Below, in pieces: positions 55,076 through 63,670 of a stretch of 64,000 bases of DNA (within the stretch, counting starts at the first letter, position 1; each line of letters opens with the position of its first letter). The DNA is taken from the NCBI RefSeq assembly GCF_900109725.1, contig NZ_FOBC01000009.1:104086-168085 (forward strand). The letters are read 5' to 3'. Both the position numbers and the translations under genes were made by a program. Below the pieces are notes generated by a model. The model was given only the letters and a program-made list of their open reading frames with translations, was not told the DNA's origin and made no database searches. Source of the stretch: Halomonas daqiaonensis. Lineage in GTDB: Bacteria > Pseudomonadota > Gammaproteobacteria > Pseudomonadales > Halomonadaceae.

Positions 55076-55900
55076 ATGGACGTTCCCTTGAGCTGGCAAC
55101 TGGCCAAGCTGCTGGTATCGATCGGCGTAGTACTCGGCCTCTCGGTGATCGCCGAGCGGGTCAGCACACGCGTAGCCGGCCTGCTCGCCGGCTACCCGTT
55201 GGGCACCGCCATCGCACTGTTCTTCATCGGCCTTGAAATCTCCCCGGCCTTCGCCACCCAGAGTGCCGTGCATACCCTGGCCGGCTTCACCGCCACCCTG
55301 GCGTTGGGTGGCGGCTACCTGCTCTGCGCCCGCCGCGACGGCCTGGCCGGCGTGCTCGCCGGTACCGCGGGTGGGCTGGCCGCCTGGTTGGCGGTGAGCC
55401 TGCTGTTGACTCAGCTGGAGTTCACGCGCCTGACCGGCACCCTGACCACCCTGGTGGCGATCGTCGTCTTCATACGGCTCTACCGCCGGGTACCGGAAAC
55501 CGCGACCGGCGCCCGCGTTGGCTTCAGCTGGGCGGCCCTGGGCCTGCGCGCCGCCCTGGCCGCCGGGATCATCTTCCTGATCACCGGCCTCGCCCATGTG
55601 ATGCCGGCCGCTTGGGCCGGGGTCATGGCCGCATTCCCGGTGACCATGTACCCCTTCCTGGTGATCCTGCACCTGACCCACGGCGCCGCCCCGGTGGCCA
55701 CGGTGATCAAGCACTACCCGGCCGGGCTCGGCGCGCTGCTCTGGTACGCCCTGTGCGTCTCGCTGACCTACGACAGCCTGGGACTGGTCCTAGGCACCCT
55801 GATCGGCTTCGCCGTCGCCACCGCCTGGCTGCTGGCCTGGACCCGCCTGCTGGCCTGGCGGGCCACTCGCCTGGCCGAGCGCGCAAGCGCCGGGACTTGA
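55076..55900 (+). CDS. Conserved integral membrane protein, 274 residues
   Basis: About eight hydrophobic segments make up nearly the whole protein. GLLAGYPLGTAIALFFIGLE in the first half and GVMAAFPVTMYPFLVILHLTHG in the second look like related half-repeats, suggesting an inverted-repeat transporter fold. I do not know a defined family name. ATG 55076 has AAGGA upstream (GATAAGGAAAACAGC). Substrate unknown. Confidence 0.65.
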   Translation: MDVPLSWQLAKLLVSIGVVLGLSVIAERVSTRVAGLLAGYPLGTAIALFFIGLEISPAFATQSAVHTLAGFTATLALGGGYLLCARRDGLAGVLAGTAGGLAAWLAVSLLLTQLEFTRLTGTLTTLVAIVVFIRLYRRVPETATGARVGFSWAALGLRAALAAGIIFLITGLAHVMPAAWAGVMAAFPVTMYPFLVILHLTHGAAPVATVIKHYPAGLGALLWYALCVSLTYDSLGLVLGTLIGFAVATAWLLAWTRLLAWRATRLAERASAGT

Positions 55901-55959
55901 CCGAGCGCTTGCTCGGGGCAAAGCTGTCAGGCTCAAATAAATCACGAGGACCGCCCCCG

Positions 55960-56367
55960 ATGTTCACCCGCACCATCGAACCCGCCTTCTACGACACCGA
56001 TGCCTTGGGCCACGTCAACAATACCCGGCTGCCGGCCTGGTTCGAGCTGGCCCGCAACGACCTCTTCCGACTGTTCACGCCAGACCTGGACCCACGCAAG
56101 TGGCGCCTGATCATGGCGCGCATGGAGGTCGACTATCGGGCCGAGCTGCAGTACGGCCGCGAAATCGAGATCCGCACCTATGTCTCGCGGCTCGGCAACA
56201 GCTCCTTCACGGTGAGCCAGGAGGCACGCCAGGACGGTCAGCTGACCAATCTCGGTCACACCGTGATGGTGCACTTCGACCATGAGGCCAAGAAGGCCAT
56301 CCCCATCGAGGGCGAACTGCGCGAGGCCCTTCAGATCCACTTCCAGGCGGAGCCGGCAGACGCATGA
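55960..56367 (+). CDS. 4-hydroxybenzoyl-CoA-type (hotdog) thioesterase
   Basis: A 135-residue hotdog-fold acyl-CoA thioesterase. The active-site motif is FYDTDALGHVNNTRLPAWFELAR, with Asp and the HVNN segment; MEVDYRAELQYGREIEIRTYV and SQEARQDGQL follow. Substrate chain length cannot be read from sequence. The stop overlaps the start of the ybaK-like gene by four bases. Confidence 0.88.
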   Translation: MFTRTIEPAFYDTDALGHVNNTRLPAWFELARNDLFRLFTPDLDPRKWRLIMARMEVDYRAELQYGREIEIRTYVSRLGNSSFTVSQEARQDGQLTNLGHTVMVHFDHEAKKAIPIEGELREALQIHFQAEPADA

Positions 56368-56834
56368 CCCCTGCCGTGAAGGTCCTCGAGAAGGCAGGAG
56401 TCGCCTTCAGCCTGGTCGAGTACGAGCATGACCCGCGCAGCACCGCCTACGGCGCGGAAGCCGCCCAGGCGCTGGAGCTCTCGCCCGAGGAGATGTTCAA
56501 GACCCTGCTCGCCAGGCTCGACGACGGCCGTCTGGTGATGGCCATCGTGCCGGTTTCGGCCCAGCTCGACCTCAAGGCCCTGGCCCGGGCGGCCGGGGGC
56601 CGGAAGGCCAACCTGGCCGATCCCGCCGATGCCGAGCGGACCACCGGCTACGTGGTCGGCGGCATCAGCCCGCTGGGCCAGCGCAAGCGCCTGCCCGCCT
56701 TCCTCGATGCCAGCGCCGAGCACCTCGCGACCCTCCATGTCAGCGGCGGTCGCCGCGGGCTGGAGATCTGCCTGGCGCCGGGGGACCTGGCGCGTTTGAC
56801 CGGCGCACGCCACGCCCCCCTGGCAAGGCGCTGA
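56364..56834 (+). CDS. ybaK: Cys-tRNA(Pro) deacylase YbaK/EbsC
   Basis: A 156-residue trans-editing deacylase that removes cysteine from mischarged tRNA(Pro). It begins TPAVKVLEKAGVAFSLVEYEHDP, with the catalytic Lys in EEMFKTLLARL and the GYVVGGISPLGQRKRLPAFLD loop typical of YbaK. Length matches E. coli YbaK (159). It is translationally coupled to the thioesterase gene. Confidence 0.92.
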   Translation: MTPAVKVLEKAGVAFSLVEYEHDPRSTAYGAEAAQALELSPEEMFKTLLARLDDGRLVMAIVPVSAQLDLKALARAAGGRKANLADPADAERTTGYVVGGISPLGQRKRLPAFLDASAEHLATLHVSGGRRGLEICLAPGDLARLTGARHAPLARR

Positions 56835-56912
56835 GCTACCACAAGCCATCCCTGAGCCAAACGTCGGCCGGCGGTGTCACAACAAGAGCGCCATCCACCG
56901 ACGGGAGTCCCC

Positions 56913-57239
56913 ATGGCCATTCGCTACACCCTCTGGCTGGACCCGGACGACACCCCTCGGCATCGCGCCGTCGAAGCCGATCTGGAGCGCTACTTCATCG
57001 AGCGCTTTGCCGACTATCCGCACATCCGCTTGTTCGGTGCCGATCCCTACGATTATGATGCGCCGTTCAATCGCCTCCATGACGTGCTGATGGCGCGGGC
57101 CGGCGAATACTGCGAGCGGGAGTGGCGCTACGTACCCACCCCCGAGCAGCTCAACCGCGCCTTCTTCCTCGCCGTGGGGCACTCGAACAAGTTCGTACGG
57201 GACAACGATGATGGTGATCCGCACCGACCTGGAACCTGA
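56913..57239 (+). CDS. Hypothetical protein, 108 residues
   Basis: I do not recognise this gene. MAIRYTLWLDPDDTPRHRAV is followed by an aromatic-rich stretch (YFIERFADYPHIRLFGADPY) and EREWRYVPTPEQLNRAFFLA. ATG 56913 has GGGAG upstream. It overlaps the DUF501 gene by 32 bases, suggesting they form a pair. No catalytic motif is evident. Confidence 0.6.
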   Translation: MAIRYTLWLDPDDTPRHRAVEADLERYFIERFADYPHIRLFGADPYDYDAPFNRLHDVLMARAGEYCEREWRYVPTPEQLNRAFFLAVGHSNKFVRDNDDGDPHRPGT

Positions 57240-57732
57240 CGCGCGGCAGCTGGCCATCATCGCCGAGCAGCTGGGTCGCGCACCTCGCGGTATAGAGGCC
57301 CTGGCCGCCACCGATGGCGAGGGCACGCCGCTAGTGCTGCGCATGGCGCCCATCGTCGACGGCAAGCCCTTCCCGACGCTCTACTGGCTATGCTCAGAGC
57401 GGCTCAAGATCGAGATCTCGCATATCGAGGCCGCCGGGGTAATCAAGCAGCTGGAGACCCGCCTTCAGCAGGACCCCGACTTCCTGGCCGCCTACCACCG
57501 CAGCCACGACGCCTATGTGGCGACCCGCTGGGCCTGCATGAGCGACACCCAGAAGGCCGAGGTCCACCGCCTGGGCTATGAGGGCGTGCTCACCGAGCGC
57601 GGCATCGGCGGCATCACCAACCGCGATCAGGTTCGCTGCCTGCACACCCAGTATGCCCACCACCTCTGCGGCGAGAACGTCATCGGCCAGTGGCTCGACG
57701 CGACCTACGGGGTGGCCGACTGCCTGCCATGA
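57208..57732 (+). CDS. DUF501 protein
   Basis: A 174-residue protein. The first 80 residues (QLGRAPRGIEALAATDGEGTP, PFPTLYWLCSERLKIEISHIEA) match DUF501, a short family found in actinobacteria and gammaproteobacteria. The C-terminal half has several Cys and His: WACMSD, RCLHTQYAHHLCGEN, WLDATYGVADCLP. These could bind a metal. Function unknown. The start overlaps the upstream gene by 32 bp. Confidence 0.75.
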   Translation: MMVIRTDLEPDARQLAIIAEQLGRAPRGIEALAATDGEGTPLVLRMAPIVDGKPFPTLYWLCSERLKIEISHIEAAGVIKQLETRLQQDPDFLAAYHRSHDAYVATRWACMSDTQKAEVHRLGYEGVLTERGIGGITNRDQVRCLHTQYAHHLCGENVIGQWLDATYGVADCLP

Positions 57733-57791
57733 CACAGGCTTTCGGGTCCCCCGCCTGCCCGTTAGCATGACCCCTTGCCAAGGAGGAGAGG

Positions 57792-58346
57792 ATGTCGAGA
57801 TTCTGCGTCTATCTGGGGTCCCGGGAGGGCCATGACCCGCAATTCCTCGAGGCCGCACGCCAGCTCGGCGCCGAGCTGGCCAAACGTGGCCACGGCCTGG
57901 TCTATGGCGGCGCCCGCATCGGCCTGATGGGCAGCCTGGCCGATGCCGTGATGGCCGGCGGTGGCGAAGCCATCGGGGTGATGCCCGACCACCTGGTCGA
58001 GCGCGAGCAGGCCCACCACGGCCTGAGCGAACTGGTGCGGGTGCGCAACATGCACGAGCGCAAGGCGAGCATGGCCGCCCATGCCGATGCCTTCATCGTG
58101 CTGCCCGGCGGCATCGGCACCCTGGAGGAGTTCTTCGAGGCCTGGACCTGGCATTACCTGGGGCTGCACGACAAGCCCATCGGCGTGCTCGATACCGCGG
58201 GCTTCTACGCCCCGCTGCTGGCCTTCCTCGATAACACCGTGGAGCACGGCTTCCTCAATGGCCGCACTCGGGCCGAGCTGATCGATGCCACCAAGCCCGC
58301 CGAACTGCTGGATGCGCTAGAAAGCCGAATAGCCAAGCAGAGCTAG
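57792..58346 (+). CDS. LOG-family nucleotide phosphoribohydrolase
   Basis: A 184-residue Rossmann-fold protein of the TIGR00730/LOG family. The signature is LPGGIGTLEEFFEAWTWHYLG at about 101-121, with GLVYGGARIGLMGSLADAVMAGGG earlier. Members hydrolyse nucleoside 5'-monophosphates (cytokinin ribotides in plants and some bacteria) to base and ribose-5-phosphate; the bacterial substrate is often AMP-like. AGGAGAGG lies just upstream of the ATG. Confidence 0.9.
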   Translation: MSRFCVYLGSREGHDPQFLEAARQLGAELAKRGHGLVYGGARIGLMGSLADAVMAGGGEAIGVMPDHLVEREQAHHGLSELVRVRNMHERKASMAAHADAFIVLPGGIGTLEEFFEAWTWHYLGLHDKPIGVLDTAGFYAPLLAFLDNTVEHGFLNGRTRAELIDATKPAELLDALESRIAKQS

Positions 58347-58447
58347 CCCGCATTGGCGCTTGCCGAACGGCTTGCTCAAGACCATGGATAGCACGACATG
58401 CCTGTTGGCAGGGCACTCTCGGTCAGCGGCAAGGAATGAGCCGTCTG

Positions 58448-58936
58448 TCAGACGCCAAGGGTGCGCTGGTAGGTGAGCTGGAGCAGGCGAGCATCGTCGC
58501 CGGCCCGATGTCGATGAATGCCCTGCTCGCGAATGATCGCTTCCTTGGTTCGGCTCCACAGGGCCTGCTGCTGCTCGCTGAGCAGGATGCGCAGCGCCTC
58601 GAGGCGAAAGGCCGGCAGCATGCCGGCATGATGGAAAAGCAGCGACAGCCAGGTGTTGTCGTAGCCCCAGCTGTCGCTGTAGGCGATGCCGATCTCTCCC
58701 AGTTCATCATTGAGCCAGCGAGCCACCTGGCGCACCGGGTAACCCTCGCGCTGCAGCCGCCCGCGGCTGATGCCGTGCAGCAGCTCGGCCTTGGGGTCCC
58801 AATGCGTCCACTCCTTCAGCGGCTGGATGAGGAAGGCACAGGTACTGCCATCGGCGCGGGCCAGGCCGACCTCGATAGGGTAGCTGCCGCGCCCGAAGCC
58901 GGACGCCTCGATATCCAGCAGTGTGGGTAGCGTCAC
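58448..58936 (-). CDS. DEDDh-type 3'-5' exonuclease-like protein
   Basis: A 162-residue protein with exonuclease motifs: LLDIEASGFGRGSYPIEVGLA (Asp8, Glu10), SDSWGYDNTWL for the second acidic motif, and HRHRAGDDARLL with the His and final Asp. It resembles the RNase T/DnaQ superfamily but is shorter than RNase T (215). Substrate unknown. It is convergent with the LOG gene; the stop of the latter is 102 bp away. Confidence 0.75.
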   Translation of the reverse strand: MTLPTLLDIEASGFGRGSYPIEVGLARADGSTCAFLIQPLKEWTHWDPKAELLHGISRGRLQREGYPVRQVARWLNDELGEIGIAYSDSWGYDNTWLSLLFHHAGMLPAFRLEALRILLSEQQQALWSRTKEAIIREQGIHRHRAGDDARLLQLTYQRTLGV

Positions 58937-58986
58937 GGGCGGGAGAGTCCTTGGTCGGGATGGCCGATGGCAATGGAGATGAACGG

Positions 58987-59547
58987 CTAGTGTCGCGTCT
59001 CGCCTTCGGCCCTGTCCAATGAATCAGCGCCCGGAGAACCGGAGCCCGTCAAACCCGAGTCCAGCGAGCCGGCCAATCCGGCCAGGCGGTCAGCCAGGGC
59101 CTGCCAGTGCGCGGCCTTCTCTGTATCCACCGGCAGTCCGAGATCCCCGTTGCGATAGGCGCGAGCCAGGCGGGTCGCTGCCAGGGGATGGCCCGCCTCT
59201 CCGGCACGCGCATACCAGGTCACGGCATATTCATCGCGGCGCGGATACTGGGCGCAGCCATGCTCACGAATCTGCCCGGCCTGGTACTGGGCTTTGGCAT
59301 CCCCGGCATGGGCCGCCTCGAACACATAGCGCGCCCCGCGGGCCTTGTCCTGGGGACTGACCCCGCGATGGAAGAGCATGTGACCATACTGCGACAGCGC
59401 CGCCGGATGCCCGGCATCGGCGCAGCGCTGGAAAAGGCGCATGGTCAAGCGCTGGGTCCGCGGCGAGCGGGGCAGCCAGCGGGTATGGAACAGTTGCTGT
59501 GCAAGCCGGTACTCGAACCGGGTGAACAGTGAGGATGCCTCTGGCAT
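58987..59547 (-). CDS. Sel1-repeat protein
   Basis: A 186-residue protein with three to four Sel1-like repeats of about 36 residues (RCADAGHPAALSQYGHMLFH, EAAHAGDAKAQYQAGQIREH, RAGEAGHPLAATRLARAYRN). No signal peptide is evident from ATG 59547. The C-terminus is a Gly/Ser-rich tail. Such proteins are scaffolds for protein interactions. The start is chosen at MPEASSLFTRFEYR, with AGGG upstream. A strong palindrome lies 29 bp upstream of it. Confidence 0.75.
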   Translation of the reverse strand: MPEASSLFTRFEYRLAQQLFHTRWLPRSPRTQRLTMRLFQRCADAGHPAALSQYGHMLFHRGVSPQDKARGARYVFEAAHAGDAKAQYQAGQIREHGCAQYPRRDEYAVTWYARAGEAGHPLAATRLARAYRNGDLGLPVDTEKAAHWQALADRLAGLAGSLDSGLTGSGSPGADSLDRAEGETRH

Positions 59548-59575
59548 GGCAACAACCCTGCGTCCTGTGGTGCGA

Positions 59576-59612
59576 AAGTGATACCGGCCACATCCTGTGG
59601 CCGGTATCACTT
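59576..59612. repeat. Strong palindrome: 17-bp perfect stem with 3-nt loop
   Basis: The left arm AAGTGATACCGGCCACA (59576-59592) is perfectly complementary to TGTGGCCGGTATCACTT (59596-59612) around TCC. It lies between divergent starts at 59547 and 59768, so it is not a simple 3' terminator for either gene. It could be an operator, a cruciform, an extragenic palindrome or a leader structure of the Sel1 gene mRNA. Confidence 0.8.
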
Positions 59613-59767
59613 CCTGCAAGAAACGGTGGCCCTGCGGACTCCGCCGGGGCAACGGGGTGGCAAGCATACGCCCGCCCCGTCAGTGACTCAACCCCGCAAT
59701 TTGCTGCCCCACCCGGGCCCCGCTACCATGCCGGCTCAACCCTTCACAGTCCTGACAGGAGTGATGG

Positions 59768-60799
59768 ATGCAGACGCGACCGCTAGGCGATACCGGCATC
59801 GAGGTCAGTCGCCTGTGCCTCGGCACCATGACCTTCGGCGAGCAGAACAGCGAGGCCGAGGCCCACGAGCAGCTCGACCGAGCCGTGGCCTTCGGCATCG
59901 ACTTCATCGACACCGCCGAGATGTATCCGGTACCCCCCAGGGCCGAGACCCAGGGACACACCGAAGCCTATATCGGTAGCTGGCTGAAGCGTCGTGGCAG
60001 CCGCGATGACGTGATCATCGCCACCAAGGCCAGCGGCCCCGGCCTCGAGCATATCCGTGGCGGCCCGAGGCTGACTCGTGATCACCTTCACCAGGCGGTC
60101 GATGAAAGCCTCGGCCGGCTGCAGACCGACTACGTCGACCTCTACCAGCTGCACTGGCCGGACCGGAAGGCCAACGTCTTCGGCAAGCTGGGCTACGAGC
60201 ACGCTGAGGAAGAGGACGCTACGCCGCTGGAGGAGACGCTGTCGGCGCTCAAGGAGCTAGTGGATGCCGGCAAGGTTCGCGCCGTCGGGCTCTCCAACGA
60301 CACCCCCTGGGGCGTGATGCGTGCCCTGCACTTGGCCGAGACCCTGGGCCTGCCTCGGGTCGCGAGCATCCAGAATCCCTACAACCTGCTCAATCGCACC
60401 TTCGAGGTGGGGCTGGCAGAGATCGCCCATCGAGAAAGGGTGGGGCTGCTGGCCTACTCGCCGCTGGCCTTCGGCATGCTCTCCGGCAAGTACCTAGATG
60501 GCGCCCGCCCCGCCGGCGCCCGGCTGACCCTGTTCGAACGTTTCCAGCGCTATACCAAGCCGCTGGCCGAGGAGGCGACCGCCGCCTATGTGAAGATCGC
60601 CCGCGACCATGACCTGGACCCGGCCAAGATGGCCCTGGCCTACGTCAACTCGAGACCCTTCCTGACCAGCAACATCATCGGTGCCACCAGCATGGAGCAG
60701 TTGGAGAGCAACCTGGCCAGCGAGTCCCTGCGACTCGACGACGAGGTACTGGAAGCCATTGAGGCCGTTCACCAGCGCATTCCCAACCCCGCGCCCTGA
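59768..60799 (+). CDS. tas: NADPH-dependent aldo-keto reductase, Tas type
   Basis: A 343-residue TIM-barrel aldo-keto reductase (E. coli Tas 346). The catalytic tetrad is visible: Asp in DFIDTAEMYPVPP, Tyr in the same motif, Lys in IIATKASGPG and His in LYQLHWPDRK. The cofactor-binding end is NIIGATSMEQLESNL. The MYPVPPRAETQGHTEAYIG segment is specific to the Tas group. Physiological substrate unknown. Confidence 0.92.
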   Translation: MQTRPLGDTGIEVSRLCLGTMTFGEQNSEAEAHEQLDRAVAFGIDFIDTAEMYPVPPRAETQGHTEAYIGSWLKRRGSRDDVIIATKASGPGLEHIRGGPRLTRDHLHQAVDESLGRLQTDYVDLYQLHWPDRKANVFGKLGYEHAEEEDATPLEETLSALKELVDAGKVRAVGLSNDTPWGVMRALHLAETLGLPRVASIQNPYNLLNRTFEVGLAEIAHRERVGLLAYSPLAFGMLSGKYLDGARPAGARLTLFERFQRYTKPLAEEATAAYVKIARDHDLDPAKMALAYVNSRPFLTSNIIGATSMEQLESNLASESLRLDDEVLEAIEAVHQRIPNPAP

Positions 60800-60834
60800 A
60801 CCACGCTCTCTATACAATACAAAGAGTGCCTCAG

Positions 60835-60863
60835 CGATGGGCTATTACCCCGATAGCCCATCG
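60835..60863 (+). terminator. Hairpin after tas
   Basis: A perfect 10-bp inverted repeat CGATGGGCTA/TAGCCCATCG with a 9-nt loop, 36 bp after the tas stop and about 70 bp before yaaA. No T tract follows. A probable attenuating or Rho-assisted terminator. Confidence 0.5.
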
Positions 60864-60931
60864 TCCTCGGGCTGCTTGATATACTGGCCCAACTGCCAAC
60901 AGGCCATCCCCTTCAGGTACAGGAGCGCCCC

Positions 60932-61711
60932 ATGCTGAGCGTGATTTCGCCCGCCAAGACGCTGGACTTCGAGACCCCGGCCACCACCACCCTGCATACC
61001 CAGCCGGACCATCTCGATCGCAGCCGTGAACTGATCGAGATCCTGCGTGACTACTCGCCCCAACAGCTCAGCGAGCTGATGGGCATCAGCGACAAGCTGG
61101 CCGGGCTCAATGCCGCACGCTTCGCCGAATGGCATACCCCCTTCACGCCCAAGAACGCCAAGCCTGCTGCCCAGGCCTTCCAGGGCGATGTCTATGTGGG
61201 GCTCGAGGCGGACACCTTCAGCGACGACGACAACGCCTTCGCCCAGGATCACTTGCGCATCCTCTCCGGCCTCTACGGTCTGTTGCGCCCGCTGGACCTG
61301 ATCCAGCCCTATCGCCTGGAGATGGGGACCAGGTTGGAGAACCCTGCGGGCAAGGACCTCTACGCCTTCTGGAGGCAAACCCTCACCGCTGAGCTCGACC
61401 GCGCCGTGGCGGCCAGCGGCAACCCGGTGTTGGTCAACCTGGCTTCCAACGAGTACTTCAAGGCGATCGACACCAAGGCGCTCACCTCACGGGTGATCAC
61501 GCCGGTGTTCAAGGATGAGAAAAACGGCAAGCTGAAGATCATCAGCTTCTACGCCAAGAAGGCCCGCGGCCTGATGGCCGCCTGGATAATCCGTGAGCGC
61601 CTGGACGACCCCGAAGGCCTCAAGGACTTCGATGTGGCGGGCTACGCCTGGAATGCCGCCCTTTCGGAGGGCGATACCCTGGTCTTCACCCGCGCCGAGG
61701 GCGCTGCCTGA
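60932..61711 (+). CDS. yaaA: Peroxide stress protein YaaA (DUF328)
   Basis: A 259-residue protein matching E. coli YaaA (258), which lowers intracellular iron during H2O2 stress and binds DNA. It starts [16 protein letters not shown], with the motifs [39 protein letters not shown] and [11 protein letters not shown], plus [16 protein letters not shown] near the C-terminus. AGGAG precedes the ATG. It is convergent with the hydrolase gene, with only 4 bp between stops. Confidence 0.94.
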   Translation: MLSVISPAKTLDFETPATTTLHTQPDHLDRSRELIEILRDYSPQQLSELMGISDKLAGLNAARFAEWHTPFTPKNAKPAAQAFQGDVYVGLEADTFSDDDNAFAQDHLRILSGLYGLLRPLDLIQPYRLEMGTRLENPAGKDLYAFWRQTLTAELDRAVAASGNPVLVNLASNEYFKAIDTKALTSRVITPVFKDEKNGKLKIISFYAKKARGLMAAWIIRERLDDPEGLKDFDVAGYAWNAALSEGDTLVFTRAEGAA

Positions 61712-61715
61712 GCCC

Positions 61716-62294
61716 CTAGCCGGAAAACACCAGGGGGCGTGCCGAGCGCTCCTTGAGAAAATGGCGATGGGCCTGCTTGAAGCGCGCGTCGTCGCAGCGA
61801 TGCAACCACTCATAGGCGATCATGTCGGCACTCACCGCGACCGCCCCGGCCTGCACCATCCGCTCCTTGGCCAGTCGCGCCTCGTCGGCCCGACGGCTGG
61901 CGCACGCCTCCACCAGCCAGTAGACCTCGTAGCCCGCCTCGAGCAGGCCGAGGCCGGTCTGCATCACGCAGATGTGGGCCTCGGTGCCGCACAGCACCAC
62001 CTGATGGCGATCACCGGCGGCCATGGCCTCGGCGAAAGCCGGTTCGGCATGGGCATCGAAGTGGACTTTGTGCCACAGGCGATGCGCCGGCAGCGCCTCG
62101 AGCAGCCGTGGCTCGCTGCCCCCCAGCCCTTCGGGATACTGCTCGGTGACCCACACGGGCACCTCGAGCTCGCCGGCTATGCCGGCCATCCAAGTGGCCT
62201 CGGTCACCGCCTGGTCGCCATGTTGGATGACCGGCAGCAGGCCGGCCTGCAGGTCGACGATCAACAGCAGGCTCTTTTCTCGCGTCAGGCGCAT
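61716..62294 (-). CDS. Isochorismatase-family cysteine hydrolase
   Basis: A 192-residue alpha/beta hydrolase of the isochorismatase-like family. The triad is Asp14 (LLIVDLQAGLLPVI), Lys in LWHKVHFDA and the nucleophile Cys in GTEAHICVMQTGLGLLEAGY, next to the cis-peptide motif. It is closest in style to the YcaC group of small hydrolases. Substrate unknown. Confidence 0.88.
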   Translation of the reverse strand: MRLTREKSLLLIVDLQAGLLPVIQHGDQAVTEATWMAGIAGELEVPVWVTEQYPEGLGGSEPRLLEALPAHRLWHKVHFDAHAEPAFAEAMAAGDRHQVVLCGTEAHICVMQTGLGLLEAGYEVYWLVEACASRRADEARLAKERMVQAGAVAVSADMIAYEWLHRCDDARFKQAHRHFLKERSARPLVFSG

Positions 62295-62394
62295 CGGCGG
62301 CCCCTCTCTTTAATTGTCGTGACCAACCAGCATAGTCGCTAGAATACATCTTTCCGGCCCTTTCTCATGCCCTTTCTCGATGGAGAACTCCCTG

Positions 62395-63204
62395 ATGCGT
62401 CACCTACTCGTCATGATCGTGGTCGGCGTTCTAGGCTTCGGCCTGGCCGTGGACCATGCCGAAGCCCGCCGCCTGGGTGGCGGCAAGACCTTCGGCAGTC
62501 AGTCCCGCACGGTGCAGCAGCCCGCGGCCACCCAGAACCAGGCCATCGGCAGCCGCGCCAACCAGACTCGCGCCGGCTCGCGAATGGGCGGCATGTTCGG
62601 CGGCCTGCTCGCGGGCGGCCTGCTCGCCGCGCTCTTCTTCGGCGGCGCCTTCGACGAACTCCGCGTGATGGACATCTTGCTCGTCGCCGGCGTGGCCTTC
62701 CTGCTCTTCAAGCTGCTGGCCCGGCGCCGGCCGGCCATGGCCGGTGGCCAGGGCCAGCCGGATGGCACCGCCGCCCCCCAGCACTTCCAGGCCGAGCCTG
62801 CACCGCTGGGAAGCGGAACCGCCTTCGCCTCGGAGCCCGAGTGGTTCGACCGGGAACGCTTCCTCGGCGGCGCCAAGGAGCATTTCATGACTCTGCAGCG
62901 GGCCTGGGACAACAACGACTTTGCCGGCATACAGGAGTACGTGACGCCGGAGCTCTACAACTTGCTGCGTGAGGAGCGTGGCCGTCAGCCGGCCAACAAT
63001 CGCACCGAGATCGTGCGGCTCTTCACCGAACTCGGGAGTATTCGCGAGGTCGGCCAGGAAGCCGAGGCCACGGTGATCTTCCACGGCATCATCGCCGAGA
63101 ACGGGGAGGAGACCGAGTTCAACGAGACCTGGCACCTGACTCGCCAGATGCGCGACGGCGCTCCCTGGTACCTGCAAGGGATCGAGCAGAATCCCGGCGC
63201 CTGA
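62395..63204 (+). CDS. Tim44-like domain membrane protein
   Basis: A 269-residue protein. A signal-like hydrophobic N-terminus (HLLVMIVVGVLGFGLAVDHA) is followed by a Gln/Ser/Arg-rich linker, then a Gly-rich and hydrophobic pair (GGMFGGLLAGGLLAALFFGG, MDILLVAGVAFLLFKLLARR). A C-terminal Tim44-like domain (FMTLQRAWDNNDFAGIQEYV, ELYNLLREERGR, FNETWHLTRQM) completes it. Bacterial members are inner-membrane proteins without a firmly known function. The ATG at 62395 has GGAG nine bases upstream; an ATG five codons earlier is less likely. Confidence 0.82.
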   Translation: MRHLLVMIVVGVLGFGLAVDHAEARRLGGGKTFGSQSRTVQQPAATQNQAIGSRANQTRAGSRMGGMFGGLLAGGLLAALFFGGAFDELRVMDILLVAGVAFLLFKLLARRRPAMAGGQGQPDGTAAPQHFQAEPAPLGSGTAFASEPEWFDRERFLGGAKEHFMTLQRAWDNNDFAGIQEYVTPELYNLLREERGRQPANNRTEIVRLFTELGSIREVGQEAEATVIFHGIIAENGEETEFNETWHLTRQMRDGAPWYLQGIEQNPGA

Positions 63205-63233
63205 CGTCCCAGGGAGTGACATGCCGATACGCT

Positions 63234-63260
63234 AAAGGCCGGGCACTATGCCCGGCCTTT
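63234..63260 (+). terminator. Rho-independent terminator after the Tim44-like gene
   Basis: A perfect 12-bp stem AAAGGCCGGGCA/TGCCCGGCCTTT with a 3-nt loop, followed by TCTGTCCT, 30 bp past the stop. The AAA/TTT ends make it bidirectional, so it can also serve the convergent lipoprotein gene. Confidence 0.9.
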
Positions 63261-63305
63261 TCTGTCCTATTATCACTTCTGATTTCTGCCACCCTAGGCG
63301 GGCAA

Positions 63306-63500
63306 TCAATTCTGGGCGTCCTCGGCGGCCTGCTCCATCTCGTCACCCATCTCCTCCATGCCTTCGCCCATCTCTTCCATCGACTCGTCGATATTCTCGC
63401 CTGCCTCCTCGGCCGGCCCTTGCTCATCCTCGCAGGCCACCAGGCCGGCACCCAGCATGGCAATCAGAAGGGCCAGGCCCAGCTTACGCATCATCCCCAT
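63306..63500 (-). CDS. Small acidic lipoprotein
   Basis: A 64-residue protein: a lipoprotein signal (MRKLGLALLIAMLGAGLVAC, lipobox LVAC) followed by a very acidic Glu/Met-rich helix with a repeated EEMG/DEM motif (ESMEEMGEGMEEMGDEMEQA). In size and layout it resembles entericidin-like lipoproteins. A very strong AGGAGGTG precedes the ATG at 63500 by 11 bases. After acylation the mature chain would be only about 40 residues. Expected to sit in the outer or inner membrane; function unknown. Confidence 0.75.
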   Translation of the reverse strand: MGMMRKLGLALLIAMLGAGLVACEDEQGPAEEAGENIDESMEEMGEGMEEMGDEMEQAAEDAQN

Positions 63501-63628
63501 CTTAATGTTCACCTCCTGCTGAGACGTCGGAAACCATCAGTGTCGTAAACGAAAACCCTAACCCTTGGCAGACGGCCTTTCCAATCCAGGTTGCAACATC
63601 ATGTAACGGCGTGAGTGCCAGACATAAA

Positions 63629-63660
63629 AAAACCCCGCGCTCTTTCGAACACGGGGTTTT
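63629..63660 (-). terminator. Rho-independent terminator of the rRNA operon
   Basis: A 9-bp stem AAAACCCCG/CGGGGTTTT (63629-63637 and 63652-63660), followed on the minus strand by further T residues, 10 bp beyond the 3' end of 5S rRNA. DNA from 63501 to 63628 shows no gene and should hold the lipoprotein promoter. Confidence 0.9.
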
Positions 63661-63670
63661 CGGGATAGGT

